This document shows, one piece after another, positions 39,542 to 47,881 of a DNA stretch of 64,000 bases. The stretch is taken from positions 62,001 to 126,000 of the forward strand of contig NZ_FYAU01000013.1 in assembly GCF_900185725.1 (NCBI RefSeq), given 5' to 3'. The first letter of the stretch is position 1, and every line of letters starts with the position of its first letter. The notes beneath the pieces are model-generated. The model saw only the letters and a program-made list of their open reading frames with translations, did no database searches and was not told the DNA's origin. The position numbers and the translations under genes are program-made. This stretch comes from Stappia sp. TSB10P1A (GTDB lineage Bacteria; Pseudomonadota; Alphaproteobacteria; Rhizobiales; Stappiaceae).

Positions 39542-41212
39542 CTACTTCTCGACGTAGACCGGCGTCATGTCCTGGAACCAGTTCTGGGCCTGGACGAACC
39601 CCTTGACGTTGGGAGCGAGCGCGCGCGGGTTGAGGTCGTGCACCACCCAGATCCACATCGCGTCGTCGACGATGATCTGGTGCAGCTCGGCCAGGAGCGC
39701 GTCCTGTTCCTTCGGGTCGAAGGCGACCTTGGCCTTAGCGATGACCGCGTCGGCGGCAGGGTTGGAATAGCCGCCCCAGTTGAAGCCGCCCGGAGGCGTC
39801 TCATCGCTGCCGGAGGTCTTGATCAGGGCGATGTTGGGGTCCCAGAAGGCCCAGGAATTGTTGAGCCCATGGGCGCCGGCGTTTTCCGGCGCCATGGCCC
39901 CGGCCCGCCGACGTGCCCTGAGGGCTTCCCATTCGAAGACCTCGAACTCGACCTTGAAGCCGACGGCGTTGAGGTTCTCCTCGATGAACTCGTTCATCGG
40001 CAGCGGTTGCATCTGGCCGGAGCCGGCCGTGGAGATCAGGAACTTGACCGGGAGCGGGTTGTCGGGGCCGTGGCCGATCTCCTGAAGCAGGGTCTTGGCG
40101 GTCTGCGGATCGTAGCCGATCTCGAAGGTCGGCTTGCCGAACCAGGGATGCCCCTCGTTGACCTGACCCTTTGCCGGGACCGCCAGCCCGCCGAGGAACT
40201 GGGCGAGGCCCTCGCGATCGATGGCAAGGTTGGCGGCCTTGCGGACCCGCAGATCGCGGAAGGGAGAGCCTTCCTCATAGCTGAGCTGATAGGGCCAGAT
40301 ATGCGGGTAGACATTGGTGACGATCTGCATGCCGGAGGACTGCAGCCGCGGCACGGCATCGGGCGGGGGCGCCTCGATGAAGTCGACCTGACCGGACAGC
40401 AGAGCGGCGACACGGGTGGACGTGTCGGGCATGCACAGGAGGATCATGCGGTCGGACGCGGTTATCCGCTCGGGATCCCAGTAGTCCGCATTGCGGACCA
40501 GTTCGGCGCGTTCGCGCGGGACGAGCTTTTCCAGCTTCCAGGGGCCGGTGCCGGAGGGTTGTTCGGCAAACTTGCCCCAGTCGCCGCCGAGCGCCTCCCA
40601 CTGCGCGGGGCTGGAGTAGACGATGCCGGAAATCTGGTAGGGGAAGGTCGCGTCCGGCTCCTTGGTGCGAATGGCGACCGTCAGATCGTCGAGGACCTCA
40701 TAGGAGGCAATGGCACCGAACCACTGCGAGGCCTGTGCCGCCTGCGCGGTGTCGTATTGCGGCGAGTCCTTGTTGATCAGCTTGTCGAGGTTCCAGACCA
40801 CCGCCTCGGCGGTAAACGGCGAGCCGTCGTGGAACGTGACGCCCTCGCGCAGCTTGAAGGTCCAGATCGTCTTCGTCTCCTCGTCGACCGACCAGTCGGT
40901 GGCGAGACCCGGCCGCAGGACCGAGGGCATGTCGGCCTTGGACAGGTCCCAGGCGATGAGCGGGTCATAGAGGGCGAGGCCGATGAAACGGGTTCCCTCG
41001 CCGCCCTGATTGGCCTGGCCTGTGGTCAGCGGGACGTCTGCGACGGTCATCGCAACCCGCAACACGCTCTCTTCGGCGCCTGCCGGCAGGATCTGGATGG
41101 CTCCGGTGGCCAGAAAGACGGCAAGAGCGCTGGTCCTGGCGAGGCGACGGAGGAGCGTGGCAGCGCTTGCGAGCGGCCCAGCCTGTTCTGCTCTGTTCGG
41201 ATTGATTGGCAC
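39542..41212 (-). CDS. ABC transporter substrate-binding protein, family 5 (peptide/amide type)
   Basis: 556 residues, SBP_bac_5 (DppA/OppA) family. A long signal region (about 1-48, LARTSALAVFLATGAIQILPAGA) precedes the mature ESVLRVAMTVADVPLTTGQ. Typical blocks follow: SVDEETKTIWTFKLREGVTFHDGSPFTAEAVVWN and RVRKAANLAIDREGLAQFL. GTG 41212 is chosen since AGGGGAG sits 8 bases upstream; an in-frame TTG at 41278 lacks this. It is first in the long operon and may deliver amide-bearing ligands, which is inferred from the amidases downstream. Confidence 0.92.
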   Translation of the reverse strand: MPINPNRAEQAGPLASAATLLRRLARTSALAVFLATGAIQILPAGAEESVLRVAMTVADVPLTTGQANQGGEGTRFIGLALYDPLIAWDLSKADMPSVLRPGLATDWSVDEETKTIWTFKLREGVTFHDGSPFTAEAVVWNLDKLINKDSPQYDTAQAAQASQWFGAIASYEVLDDLTVAIRTKEPDATFPYQISGIVYSSPAQWEALGGDWGKFAEQPSGTGPWKLEKLVPRERAELVRNADYWDPERITASDRMILLCMPDTSTRVAALLSGQVDFIEAPPPDAVPRLQSSGMQIVTNVYPHIWPYQLSYEEGSPFRDLRVRKAANLAIDREGLAQFLGGLAVPAKGQVNEGHPWFGKPTFEIGYDPQTAKTLLQEIGHGPDNPLPVKFLISTAGSGQMQPLPMNEFIEENLNAVGFKVEFEVFEWEALRARRRAGAMAPENAGAHGLNNSWAFWDPNIALIKTSGSDETPPGGFNWGGYSNPAADAVIAKAKVAFDPKEQDALLAELHQIIVDDAMWIWVVHDLNPRALAPNVKGFVQAQNWFQDMTPVYVEK

Positions 41213-41295
41213 AGTGGACTCCCCTGCTCTGATGGGTGGGGGCAACGGCCTGCCTGACGGCGTGACCCCATGCCTCAAGCCTAGAAACGGCGATA

Positions 41296-41337
41296 ATTGA
41301 ATACAATAATTATGTTTGAGGAAATATTGTGCACATT
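41296..41337. promoter_or_regulatory. Candidate GntR-FCD operators before the ABC/amidase operon
   Basis: ATTGAATACAAT (41296-41307) is identical to the site at 28661-28672. ATTGTGCACATT (41326-41337) shares 8 of 12 positions and starts 30 bases away, near three helical turns. Both are within 130 bases of the start of the binding-protein gene. Confidence 0.5.
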
Positions 41338-41589
41338 AAATCGACGAAAGATCGCAGAATCTCAAGGGCTTAGAAATTGAGCGTTGCGAGTGGCGGGAAT
41401 TTGCGCCGCAGCAATTGTGCGCCTGCGAGAAAATCAGGCATGCCCTAAGCGCAGAGCTAATCTATGTTTTTTCGGCGAGTTGACGTTTTTGTGTCGCAAC
41501 TCTTCCCACCTTCTATCTTGCATTGCAGCATGGGGTGGCATTCTCCCCTCGGCTGTGGCTGCTCCGGCAAGATGCGACAGGTTGTCTGT

Positions 41590-41601
41590 ATTGTGTACAA
41601 A
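41590..41601. promoter_or_regulatory. Candidate GntR-FCD operator before AtzG-like 2 / amidase 4
   Basis: ATTGTGTACAAA contains the palindrome TTGT-GT-ACAA and matches the 12-mer at 41296 in 9 positions. It lies 56 bases before the start codon of the plus-strand unit, where a repressor would cover the promoter. Confidence 0.45.
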
Positions 41602-41656
41602 ACGCGCGATCATCTCCGCCGGGGATGGCGCCGAGGCACCAAAGGAGATTCAGACG

Positions 41657-41857
41657 ATGACAGATGCCGACACCGCAATCGTAAGCCGTGAGGATCTTCG
41701 GGTTCTCGTGCGCAATGCCGGCCTCGATCCGAGCGACCAGCAGTTCGAGGAGATGTTTGACGCCTATCAGCACGTCAAGGCGATGCTCGACCGGCTCAAC
41801 CGCGACTTCGGGTTCGCCGACGAGCCTGCCCATGTCTACTCACCGCTCAAGTTCTGA
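41657..41857 (+). CDS. AtzG/GatC-like small amidase-associated protein 2
   Basis: 66 residues. An N-terminal helix (REDLRVLVRNAGLDP), a longer second helix (FEEMFDAYQHVKAMLDRL) and a tail ADEPAHVYSP. This tail matches DEPAPVF of the other small protein in the island and the GatC/AtzG layout. It sits 44 bases before amidase 4 with AAAGGAG at 41641-41647 as ribosome site, so it probably forms a complex with that enzyme. The family call is by pattern. Confidence 0.62.
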   Translation: MTDADTAIVSREDLRVLVRNAGLDPSDQQFEEMFDAYQHVKAMLDRLNRDFGFADEPAHVYSPLKF

Positions 41858-41901
41858 CACAACGGACCTTGCTCCGAGCGCATGACGAGGGGGATTCATC
41901 C

Positions 41902-43323
41902 ATGTCCGACCTGCATTTCATGACCGCATCCGAGGCGGCCGCGCTGTTTCGCAGCGGCAAGCTCTCCCCGGTGGAACTGACCCGCGCCTATCTTGATCGC
42001 ATCGAGGCGCTCGATCACCTCATCGACAGCTACATCACCGTGACGATAGAGCGCGCCATGGCCGATGCCGGGCGCGCCGAACGCGAATTCGCTGCGGGGC
42101 TCGACCGGGGACCGATGCACGGCATTCCCTATTGCCTCAAGGACATCGTCGAGACCGAGGGCATCCTGACCACCGGCCAGTCGCGCAGTCTGGCCCAGCA
42201 CATACCGACGAAGGACGCGACCCTGGAGGCGCGTCTGCGCGCTGGTGGCGCGGTGCTTCTCGGCAAGACGACAACCTGGGAGTTTGCCCATGGCGGGCCG
42301 TCCTGGGACGTGGTGGCGCCGCCGGCGCGCAACCCCTGGAACCGGGAGAACCATCCGGCCGGGTCGAGTTCCGGCACGGGCGCGGCGATTGCCGCCGGCA
42401 TGGCGGCGACGGGCATCGGGACGGATACGGGCGGTTCGATCCGCCTGCCCGCTGCCGTCTGCGGCATTGCCGGGCTGAAGCCGACCTACGGGCGGGTGAG
42501 CCGGACCGGTGTCCTGCCGAACAGTTTCACCCATGACCATGCCGGACCAATGGCCTGGACCTCGCTGGACGTGGCAATGATGCTCGCGGTGATCGCGGGC
42601 CACGACCCGCTCGATCCGGGAAGCGGCGAGGTGCCGGTGGCGGGCGATCTTGCCCAACTCGACGAGCGGGTGCTGAGCGGATTGACCATCGGCGTGCCCT
42701 ATCGCTGGTTCGAGGAGGAGGCGCCGTCGTCGGCCGAGGTGCGAGAGGCGTTCGATGCTGCCCTTTCGGCCATGGTCGATGCCGGAGCGCGGGTGGTTCC
42801 GGTCGAGCTGCCGAGCCTCGAGAGCTATGCGGATGCGAAGAAGACGATCGCCATGGCCGAACTCTATTCCATCCATCACAAGACGCTGAAGGAAACGCCG
42901 CATCTGCTCGGCGAGAGCCTCCGCTACCGCATCCAGTGCGGCGCGCTGATCCGGGCGGAGGACTATGTGCAGGCGATGCGCTGGCGCACCCAGTTGTCGC
43001 GCGTGACGCAGGCGGTCTTCGACACGGTCGACATTCTCGCCATGCCGACAGCGGAACCGGCCGGGCGGCTGGAGGCCACGCCGCATTCCTGGCTGTTCAA
43101 GCACAAGTCCCTGACGACCCCGTTCAACACCACCGGCAACCCGGCCTTGAGCGTATGCAACGGCTTTTCCAAGGCCGGCATGCCCTTGTCGCTGCAACTT
43201 GTCGGCAAACCGTTCGACGACCGTCTTGTCTTGTCCGTCGGCAGCGCCTACGAGCAGATCACGCCATGGCGGGCTAAACGTCCGGTTCTTGCGGGCGCGG
43301 AACCTGCCAGCAGCGCTGCCTGA
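41902..43323 (+). CDS. Amidase-signature family amidase 4
   Basis: 473 residues. Triad: Lys80 (YCLKDI), Ser155 (PAGSSSGTG, with Ala in place of the first Gly) and nucleophile Ser179 (DTGGSIRLPAAV). The C-terminus AYEQITPWRAKRPVL resembles amidases 2 and 3, but GKTTTWEFAHGGPSWD differs from their WEYGTG block, so the substrate may differ. It is preceded by the 66-residue GatC/AtzG-like gene and followed after 77 bases by an EamA transporter, probably one unit. Confidence 0.92.
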   Translation: MSDLHFMTASEAAALFRSGKLSPVELTRAYLDRIEALDHLIDSYITVTIERAMADAGRAEREFAAGLDRGPMHGIPYCLKDIVETEGILTTGQSRSLAQHIPTKDATLEARLRAGGAVLLGKTTTWEFAHGGPSWDVVAPPARNPWNRENHPAGSSSGTGAAIAAGMAATGIGTDTGGSIRLPAAVCGIAGLKPTYGRVSRTGVLPNSFTHDHAGPMAWTSLDVAMMLAVIAGHDPLDPGSGEVPVAGDLAQLDERVLSGLTIGVPYRWFEEEAPSSAEVREAFDAALSAMVDAGARVVPVELPSLESYADAKKTIAMAELYSIHHKTLKETPHLLGESLRYRIQCGALIRAEDYVQAMRWRTQLSRVTQAVFDTVDILAMPTAEPAGRLEATPHSWLFKHKSLTTPFNTTGNPALSVCNGFSKAGMPLSLQLVGKPFDDRLVLSVGSAYEQITPWRAKRPVLAGAEPASSAA

Positions 43324-43400
43324 GCGCATTCAAAGGTCTCAATCGGGGGGCGGAGCTGTTTCGCCCCTCGCTCACTCTCCTCCGGCAAGAAGATCACGGC

Positions 43401-44297
43401 GTGTTCTCCGATTGGCTCTGGATTGTCTTCACCCTCATCGCCTCGGCCGCGCAAACGGTCCGCAACTCCATGCAGAAGGAACTGACGGGCACCCTCGGCA
43501 CCGTCGGCGCGACCCAGGTCCGGTTTTTTTACGGACTGCCGTTCGCGGCGGGCTTTCTTGCCATGGCCGTCTTCGCCACCGGTGAAGCGCCGCCGTTCTC
43601 GGAGTTGGCGCAGGTGCCCTGGACGGCGGCCGGGGCGCTGGCGCAGGTCTTTGCCACCGGGATGATGCTGGCGGCGATGAGAACCCGTTCCTTCGTCGTG
43701 GCGATCACCTATACCAAGATCGAGCCGGTGCTGGTGCTTGGCTTCGCGGTACTGCTGCTGGGTGAAGTGCCGACACCGGTGGCCATGGCCGGTGTGTTCG
43801 TGGCGACGGCCGGCGTTGTGCTGCTGTCCTGGCCCGGACGCGGTCACTGGACCAATGGCTGGCTGCAGACGACGGCCTTTGGCCTCGGTTCCGGCGCGCT
43901 GTTCGCGGTTTCGGCGGTCTGCTACCGGGGCGGCATCCTGGCGCTGGGCGACGGCCACTTCCTGATCAATGCGTCGACGACGCTGGTGACCGCGCTCGCC
44001 CTGCAGACAGGCGTCGTGAGCCTCTATCTGTACGTCTTCGACCGGGCGGTCCTGCACCAGCTCGTTGCCGCCTGGCGCTCATCGCTCGCAGCGGGTTTCT
44101 TCGGCGCGCTGGCTTCCCAGTTCTGGTTTCTGGCGTTTTCCCTGCAAAGCGCCTCGCTTGTGCGGGCGTTGGCGCTGATCGAGATCGTGTTTGCCCAGAT
44201 CGTCTCCTTGCGCCTGTTCCGGCAGAAGGACACGCCGCGCGAGATCGCCGGCATGGTGGTGATCACGGCCGGCGTGCTGATGATCCTGCTGGCGTGA
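43401..44297 (+). CDS. EamA-family (DMT) transporter 2
   Basis: 298 residues, about ten transmembrane helices. The start MFSDWLWIVFTLIASAAQTVRNSMQKEL (first half shown) resembles EamA proteins that begin directly in the membrane. The second repeat begins near WTNGWLQTTAFGLGSGALFAVSAV. The GTG at 43401 is the first codon of the membrane helix. Substrate unknown; following amidase 4 in the same direction, it may export or import a reaction product. It converges on the TRAP permease gene. Confidence 0.86.
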   Translation: MFSDWLWIVFTLIASAAQTVRNSMQKELTGTLGTVGATQVRFFYGLPFAAGFLAMAVFATGEAPPFSELAQVPWTAAGALAQVFATGMMLAAMRTRSFVVAITYTKIEPVLVLGFAVLLLGEVPTPVAMAGVFVATAGVVLLSWPGRGHWTNGWLQTTAFGLGSGALFAVSAVCYRGGILALGDGHFLINASTTLVTALALQTGVVSLYLYVFDRAVLHQLVAAWRSSLAAGFFGALASQFWFLAFSLQSASLVRALALIEIVFAQIVSLRLFRQKDTPREIAGMVVITAGVLMILLA

Positions 44298-44329
44298 CTG
44301 CGTCCGGACGGGGGGGGGCGGCTGGTCGC

Positions 44330-45616
44330 TCAGTTGGCCCCCATCACCAGGTTCGGCAGCCACAGGGAGATCTGCGGAAACAGCAGCAGCATCGCCAACG
44401 CGCTGACCAGCGGAATGAAATAGGGCAGCGTGGCGCGCACGATGTCTTCGAGCGGCGCCCCCGAGATGCGCGCCACCACGAACAGGCCGATCCCGAGCGG
44501 CGGGGTGGCGATGCCGAGGATCAGCGACATCTGCAGGATGATGCCGAAATGCACCCGGTCGATCCCATAGGCATCGACCAGGGGAAGCAGGATCGGCACC
44601 AGCAGAAGCTTGATCGTCACTCCGTCGATGAAGCAGCCGAGCATCAGGACAAGGGCCATGATCGACAGCAGGAACACCAGCCGGGAATCGATCAGGTTGG
44701 GCAGGGACCGGGCGAGATCCTGAGGGATCTGCTCGATCGCCAGAAGCCAGCCCATGCTGCCGGCAAAGCCGATGATGATCATGATCATCGAGGTGATCAG
44801 GATGGTTTCGGTGAGCGCCCGCCACAGGGCGGCGAAGGTCAGCGTGCGGAAAAATACCCCGAGAAGAATGACATAGGCGGAGGCGAGAACCCCGGCCTCC
44901 GACGCGGTGGTGGTGCCGGTGAGAATGCCGCCCATGATGATCGCCGGTGCGACCAGGGCAAAGGTGCCGCCGATGGTGTGTTTCCAGATCTCCCTGGCGC
45001 TGGCGCGCGGCTGCCGGGGGAAGTCCACCCGTGTCGCCAGAACCCGATTGAACGCCATCAGGCTGGCCGCGATCAGCAGCCCAGGGACCACGCCGGCCAG
45101 AAACATGCGGGCGACGGAGGTGTTGGACAGGAAGGCATAGACCACGAGCGGCACGGAGGGCGGAATGAACGGGGCGACGATCGCCGAGACGACGGTGATC
45201 GCCGAAGAGAAGGAGGCGGTATAGCCGCGCTCCCGCATCGCCTTGATCTCCACCGCCCCAAGGCCGGCGATGTCGGCAACGGCTGCTCCCGTGCCGCCGG
45301 CCAGCATGACGGAAGCCAGCACGTTGACCTGTGCCAGTCCGGCGCGGAAATGCCCCACCAGCGCGTTGGCGAGATTGAAGATCTTCTCGGTGATCCCGAT
45401 GGCATTCATCAGGTTGCCCGCGAGGACGAAGAAGGGGATGGCGAGAAGCGAGGTGTTCGACGCGCTCTCCAGCACCTTCATCGGCACGATCCACAGGATG
45501 TCCGAAAAGCCGCTCATCACCAGCGCCGCGACGACAGCCAGGCCGATCGCCATGGTGATCGGCGTGCGCAGGGCGACGAGCCCCAGGAACAAGGCGAAAA
45601 GGACGACGGCCGTCAT
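44330..45616 (-). CDS. dctM: TRAP transporter large permease (DctM-like)
   Basis: 428 residues, about twelve transmembrane segments. DctM landmarks include SNTSLLAIPFFVLAGNLMNAIGI, VLASVMLAGGTGAAVADIAGLG, FIPPSVPLVVYAFLSNTSVARMFLAG and LILGIATPPLGIGLFV. It carries the sodium-coupled translocation path. The ATG overlaps the dctQ stop (ATGA at 45613-45616). It is last in a nit-rraA-dctPQM unit. Confidence 0.94.
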   Translation of the reverse strand: MTAVVLFALFLGLVALRTPITMAIGLAVVAALVMSGFSDILWIVPMKVLESASNTSLLAIPFFVLAGNLMNAIGITEKIFNLANALVGHFRAGLAQVNVLASVMLAGGTGAAVADIAGLGAVEIKAMRERGYTASFSSAITVVSAIVAPFIPPSVPLVVYAFLSNTSVARMFLAGVVPGLLIAASLMAFNRVLATRVDFPRQPRASAREIWKHTIGGTFALVAPAIIMGGILTGTTTASEAGVLASAYVILLGVFFRTLTFAALWRALTETILITSMIMIIIGFAGSMGWLLAIEQIPQDLARSLPNLIDSRLVFLLSIMALVLMLGCFIDGVTIKLLLVPILLPLVDAYGIDRVHFGIILQMSLILGIATPPLGIGLFVVARISGAPLEDIVRATLPYFIPLVSALAMLLLFPQISLWLPNLVMGAN

Positions 45617-46131
45617 TCGCGTGCCTCCGCGAGCGCATGGGGATCGCGGCCCTCGATGAAGCCGATCACCGCAAGGCGCAGGTTCAGGACGTATTGCAGG
45701 ACGATCAGGGCGCAGGACGCCCAAAGCGGGGCGGCCAGCCAGTAGCGCTGGAACCCGACCAGGTCGATCCGCCCGACCTGGCGCGGGATCAGTATCGGTG
45801 CCTGCCGCAGGACGAGCAGCATCAGCCCGATGACGAGGAGCGCGACAAGGATCGCGACAAGCGCCGCGGGGCGGGCCGGCAGCCGTCTGGTCACCACATC
45901 GATGGTGATGTCCTGTCCGCGGCGGAAGATCACGAAGAACGCCAGGAAGATCGCCCAGACGAAGAGGACGCCCGTCCACGGGAAGACCCAGATGATCCCC
46001 TTGTCCCAGATCAGCCGGGACAGGATGTTGGCGAGGTTGATCGCCAACATCGTCAGCAGGAGGCCGTTGGCGCCGGCCAGAAAGAGCCGCTCGGCCCAGC
46101 CAAGGCCGGCGTCAAGGGCGCGCCAGACCAT
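45613..46131 (-). CDS. dctQ: TRAP transporter small permease (DctQ-like)
   Basis: 172 residues with four transmembrane helices and the DctQ pattern (NLLLTMLAINLANILSRL-like first helix, VFVWAIFLAFFVIFRRGQDITIDVV). It forms a membrane complex with DctM. The start shares one base with the stop of the binding-protein gene (TGATG), and the stop overlaps dctM, so all three TRAP genes are tightly coupled. Confidence 0.9.
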   Translation of the reverse strand: MVWRALDAGLGWAERLFLAGANGLLLTMLAINLANILSRLIWDKGIIWVFPWTGVLFVWAIFLAFFVIFRRGQDITIDVVTRRLPARPAALVAILVALLVIGLMLLVLRQAPILIPRQVGRIDLVGFQRYWLAAPLWASCALIVLQYVLNLRLAVIGFIEGRDPHALAEARE

Positions 46132-47141
46132 CAGTTCGAGGGCCGGGTGGCGTTGATCGCGTCCAGAAGGCCTTCCGGCAAGGTGCCGGCGACATTCATG
46201 CCGGTGTAGAACTCGGCCATCTTGGCGACGACCGGCCCCGTATCCATGACGGTGAAGGTCACGCCTTTTTCCGCCATGCGTGCGAGGGACTCGTTCGCGG
46301 TGGCATCGGTCTTGGCGGCGAACTCTGCCGCGACCTCGTCATAGGCCTCCAGAATCTGCGCGCGCGTGGTCTCGTCGAGCCCGTTCCAGGCACGCGCATT
46401 GGTCATGAAGGCCAGCCCTTGCGGATACTCGTCATGGCGCACGATGTGCGGGGCGACTTCGTAGAAGCGCATCGACTCGACAAGAGCGATGGGACTGTTG
46501 ACCGCCTCGACGATGCCGCGTCCGATCGACTCGTAGGTCTCCGTCCAGGCGAGGGTGCGGACCTCGGCGCCGAGATGCCGCCAGGCGGCCGCCGCCAACT
46601 CGTCGGGATGCATGCGCAGCTTCAGGCCGGCGATGTCGTCGAGCGTGGTGACGGGCTTGCTGGTGACCATGACGCGATAGGGGCCGCGGACCATCTTGGT
46701 GGGGTCGCCGATGACGGTGACGCCCGCCTCGGCCTCGACCTTGGTCATCCAGCCCTTGACGAGATCGGAGCCCTGGAAGGCGGACCAGTGCTCGCGGCTT
46801 TCGAACAGGAAGGGAGAGCCGGTGAAGGCGATCTCCGGAACCCATTTCTGCAGATAGGTCGAGCCTTCCGGATAGATGTGAACCGTGCCGAGTTGGAGCT
46901 GCTCAAGGATGGCCTCGTCCTTGCCGAGCTGCTCGGCCGGATAGACCTGGACCGTGAGCTTGCCGTCGGTCTTGGCGGCGATGCGATCGGCAACCGCCTG
47001 GAAGATCTGGCCCTCGATCGACTCGGCCGGCATCTTGTGCGCCATGCGCCAGACTTCGGCACTGACCGCCGCGGTGCTGCTTCCGGCGAAAGCGAATGCC
47101 GCCAGCGCGGCAGTGGCGAGAGAAATCCTGAAGCTCAACAT
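46131..47141 (-). CDS. dctP: TRAP transporter solute-binding protein (DctP family)
   Basis: 336 residues. A signal peptide (MLSFRISLATAALAAFAFAG then SSTAAVSA) precedes mature EVWRMAHKMPAESIEGQI. TRAP landmarks are GKLTVQVYPAEQLGKDEAILEQLQLGTVHI and GLKLRMHPDELAAAAWRHLGA, in which the conserved ligand Arg (GLKLR) that salt-bridges a carboxylate is present. The ligand is therefore probably a carboxylic acid. ATG 47141 is supported by GGAGGGG just upstream. The gene is 61 bases downstream of the RraA-like gene. Confidence 0.92.
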   Translation of the reverse strand: MLSFRISLATAALAAFAFAGSSTAAVSAEVWRMAHKMPAESIEGQIFQAVADRIAAKTDGKLTVQVYPAEQLGKDEAILEQLQLGTVHIYPEGSTYLQKWVPEIAFTGSPFLFESREHWSAFQGSDLVKGWMTKVEAEAGVTVIGDPTKMVRGPYRVMVTSKPVTTLDDIAGLKLRMHPDELAAAAWRHLGAEVRTLAWTETYESIGRGIVEAVNSPIALVESMRFYEVAPHIVRHDEYPQGLAFMTNARAWNGLDETTRAQILEAYDEVAAEFAAKTDATANESLARMAEKGVTFTVMDTGPVVAKMAEFYTGMNVAGTLPEGLLDAINATRPSN

Positions 47142-47202
47142 GATCAAACCCCTCCGTTTTGTCTTTGGTTTGCGCTAGTCCAGTACCGGTGCGGCCTCCG
47201 TC

Positions 47203-47868
47203 TCAGGCTCTGAGCTTGTTCATCACCAGCTTGCTCGCCCCGGAAATCTCGGGCAGTTGCTCTCCCTTCTCCAACCGCGCGAGCAGTTCGATCTCCCGCT
47301 CCTGCATGCCAAGCGCCCGGTCGGCGACCTCCTCGATCTGCCAGGGCTTCAGGAACAGAACGCCGCTTTCGTCGGCGAGAACCGCATCGCCTGGCTCGAC
47401 CGAGACGCCGCCGACCGAGACGGGCCCGTTGAGCAGACCTTCAAGACCGAGAAGCTTGGTCGTGATCGGAGACGGTCCCCGGCACCAGAGCGGCATGCCG
47501 ACCCGGCGCACCTCGTTGAAGTCTGTCGCCGGACCGTCGATCACGGCTCCGACCACACCGCCGAGCTTTGCGGCGTTGGTGATGACGCCGCCCCAGCAGG
47601 CGTGATGGGAATCGCCGCAGCGGTCGATCACCAGGAAGTCGCCCGGCCGGACCAGCGACATCAGATGATGCAGCAGAGTGGAATCCGCGCCGGGAATACG
47701 AAGGGTCACCGCCGTTCCGGCCACCCGCTTCTCGGGCAGGACGGCGCGCAGGCCGATATCGGCGAACTGGCTGTGCAGCACATGGCCGACAGTGGCGGTT
47801 TCCACCTTTTCGAGTTTTGCGATCAGCGCGGGATCAATCTGGTCGGGCATCGGGCGCAGGTCGAACAT
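47203..47868 (-). CDS. RraA-like protein / putative HMG-type aldolase
   Basis: 221 residues, RraA/4-hydroxy-4-methyl-2-oxoglutarate aldolase fold. The family core is GDFLVIDRCGDSHHACWGG, then GGVVGAVIDGPATDFNEVR. Active aldolases normally read DGxxRD here; this protein has DGPATD (Thr115 in place of Arg, Asp116 kept), so aldolase activity is doubtful. Such genes are frequent beside catabolic transporters. It lies 13 bases after the nitrilase-family gene in one operon. Confidence 0.8.
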   Translation of the reverse strand: MFDLRPMPDQIDPALIAKLEKVETATVGHVLHSQFADIGLRAVLPEKRVAGTAVTLRIPGADSTLLHHLMSLVRPGDFLVIDRCGDSHHACWGGVITNAAKLGGVVGAVIDGPATDFNEVRRVGMPLWCRGPSPITTKLLGLEGLLNGPVSVGGVSVEPGDAVLADESGVLFLKPWQIEEVADRALGMQEREIELLARLEKGEQLPEISGASKLVMNKLRA

Positions 47869-47881
47869 GGCCGCGGCTCCT

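Larger units (their letters stand above)
41213..41656. other. Divergent control region of the amidase island
   Basis: 444 bases between the binding-protein gene and the second AtzG/GatC-like gene. The stretch 41290-41350 is the most AT-rich in this part of the window. It holds ATTGAATACAAT (41296-41307), ATTGTGCACATT (41326-41337) and, nearer the plus-strand gene, ATTGTGTACAAA (41590-41601). No gene was seen. Confidence 0.6.

Noticed and set aside
44310-44318. Run of nine G between the EamA 2 stop and dctM stop, considered as a phase-variation tract
   Set aside because: It lies outside both coding regions between convergent stops, so length changes would not alter either protein.
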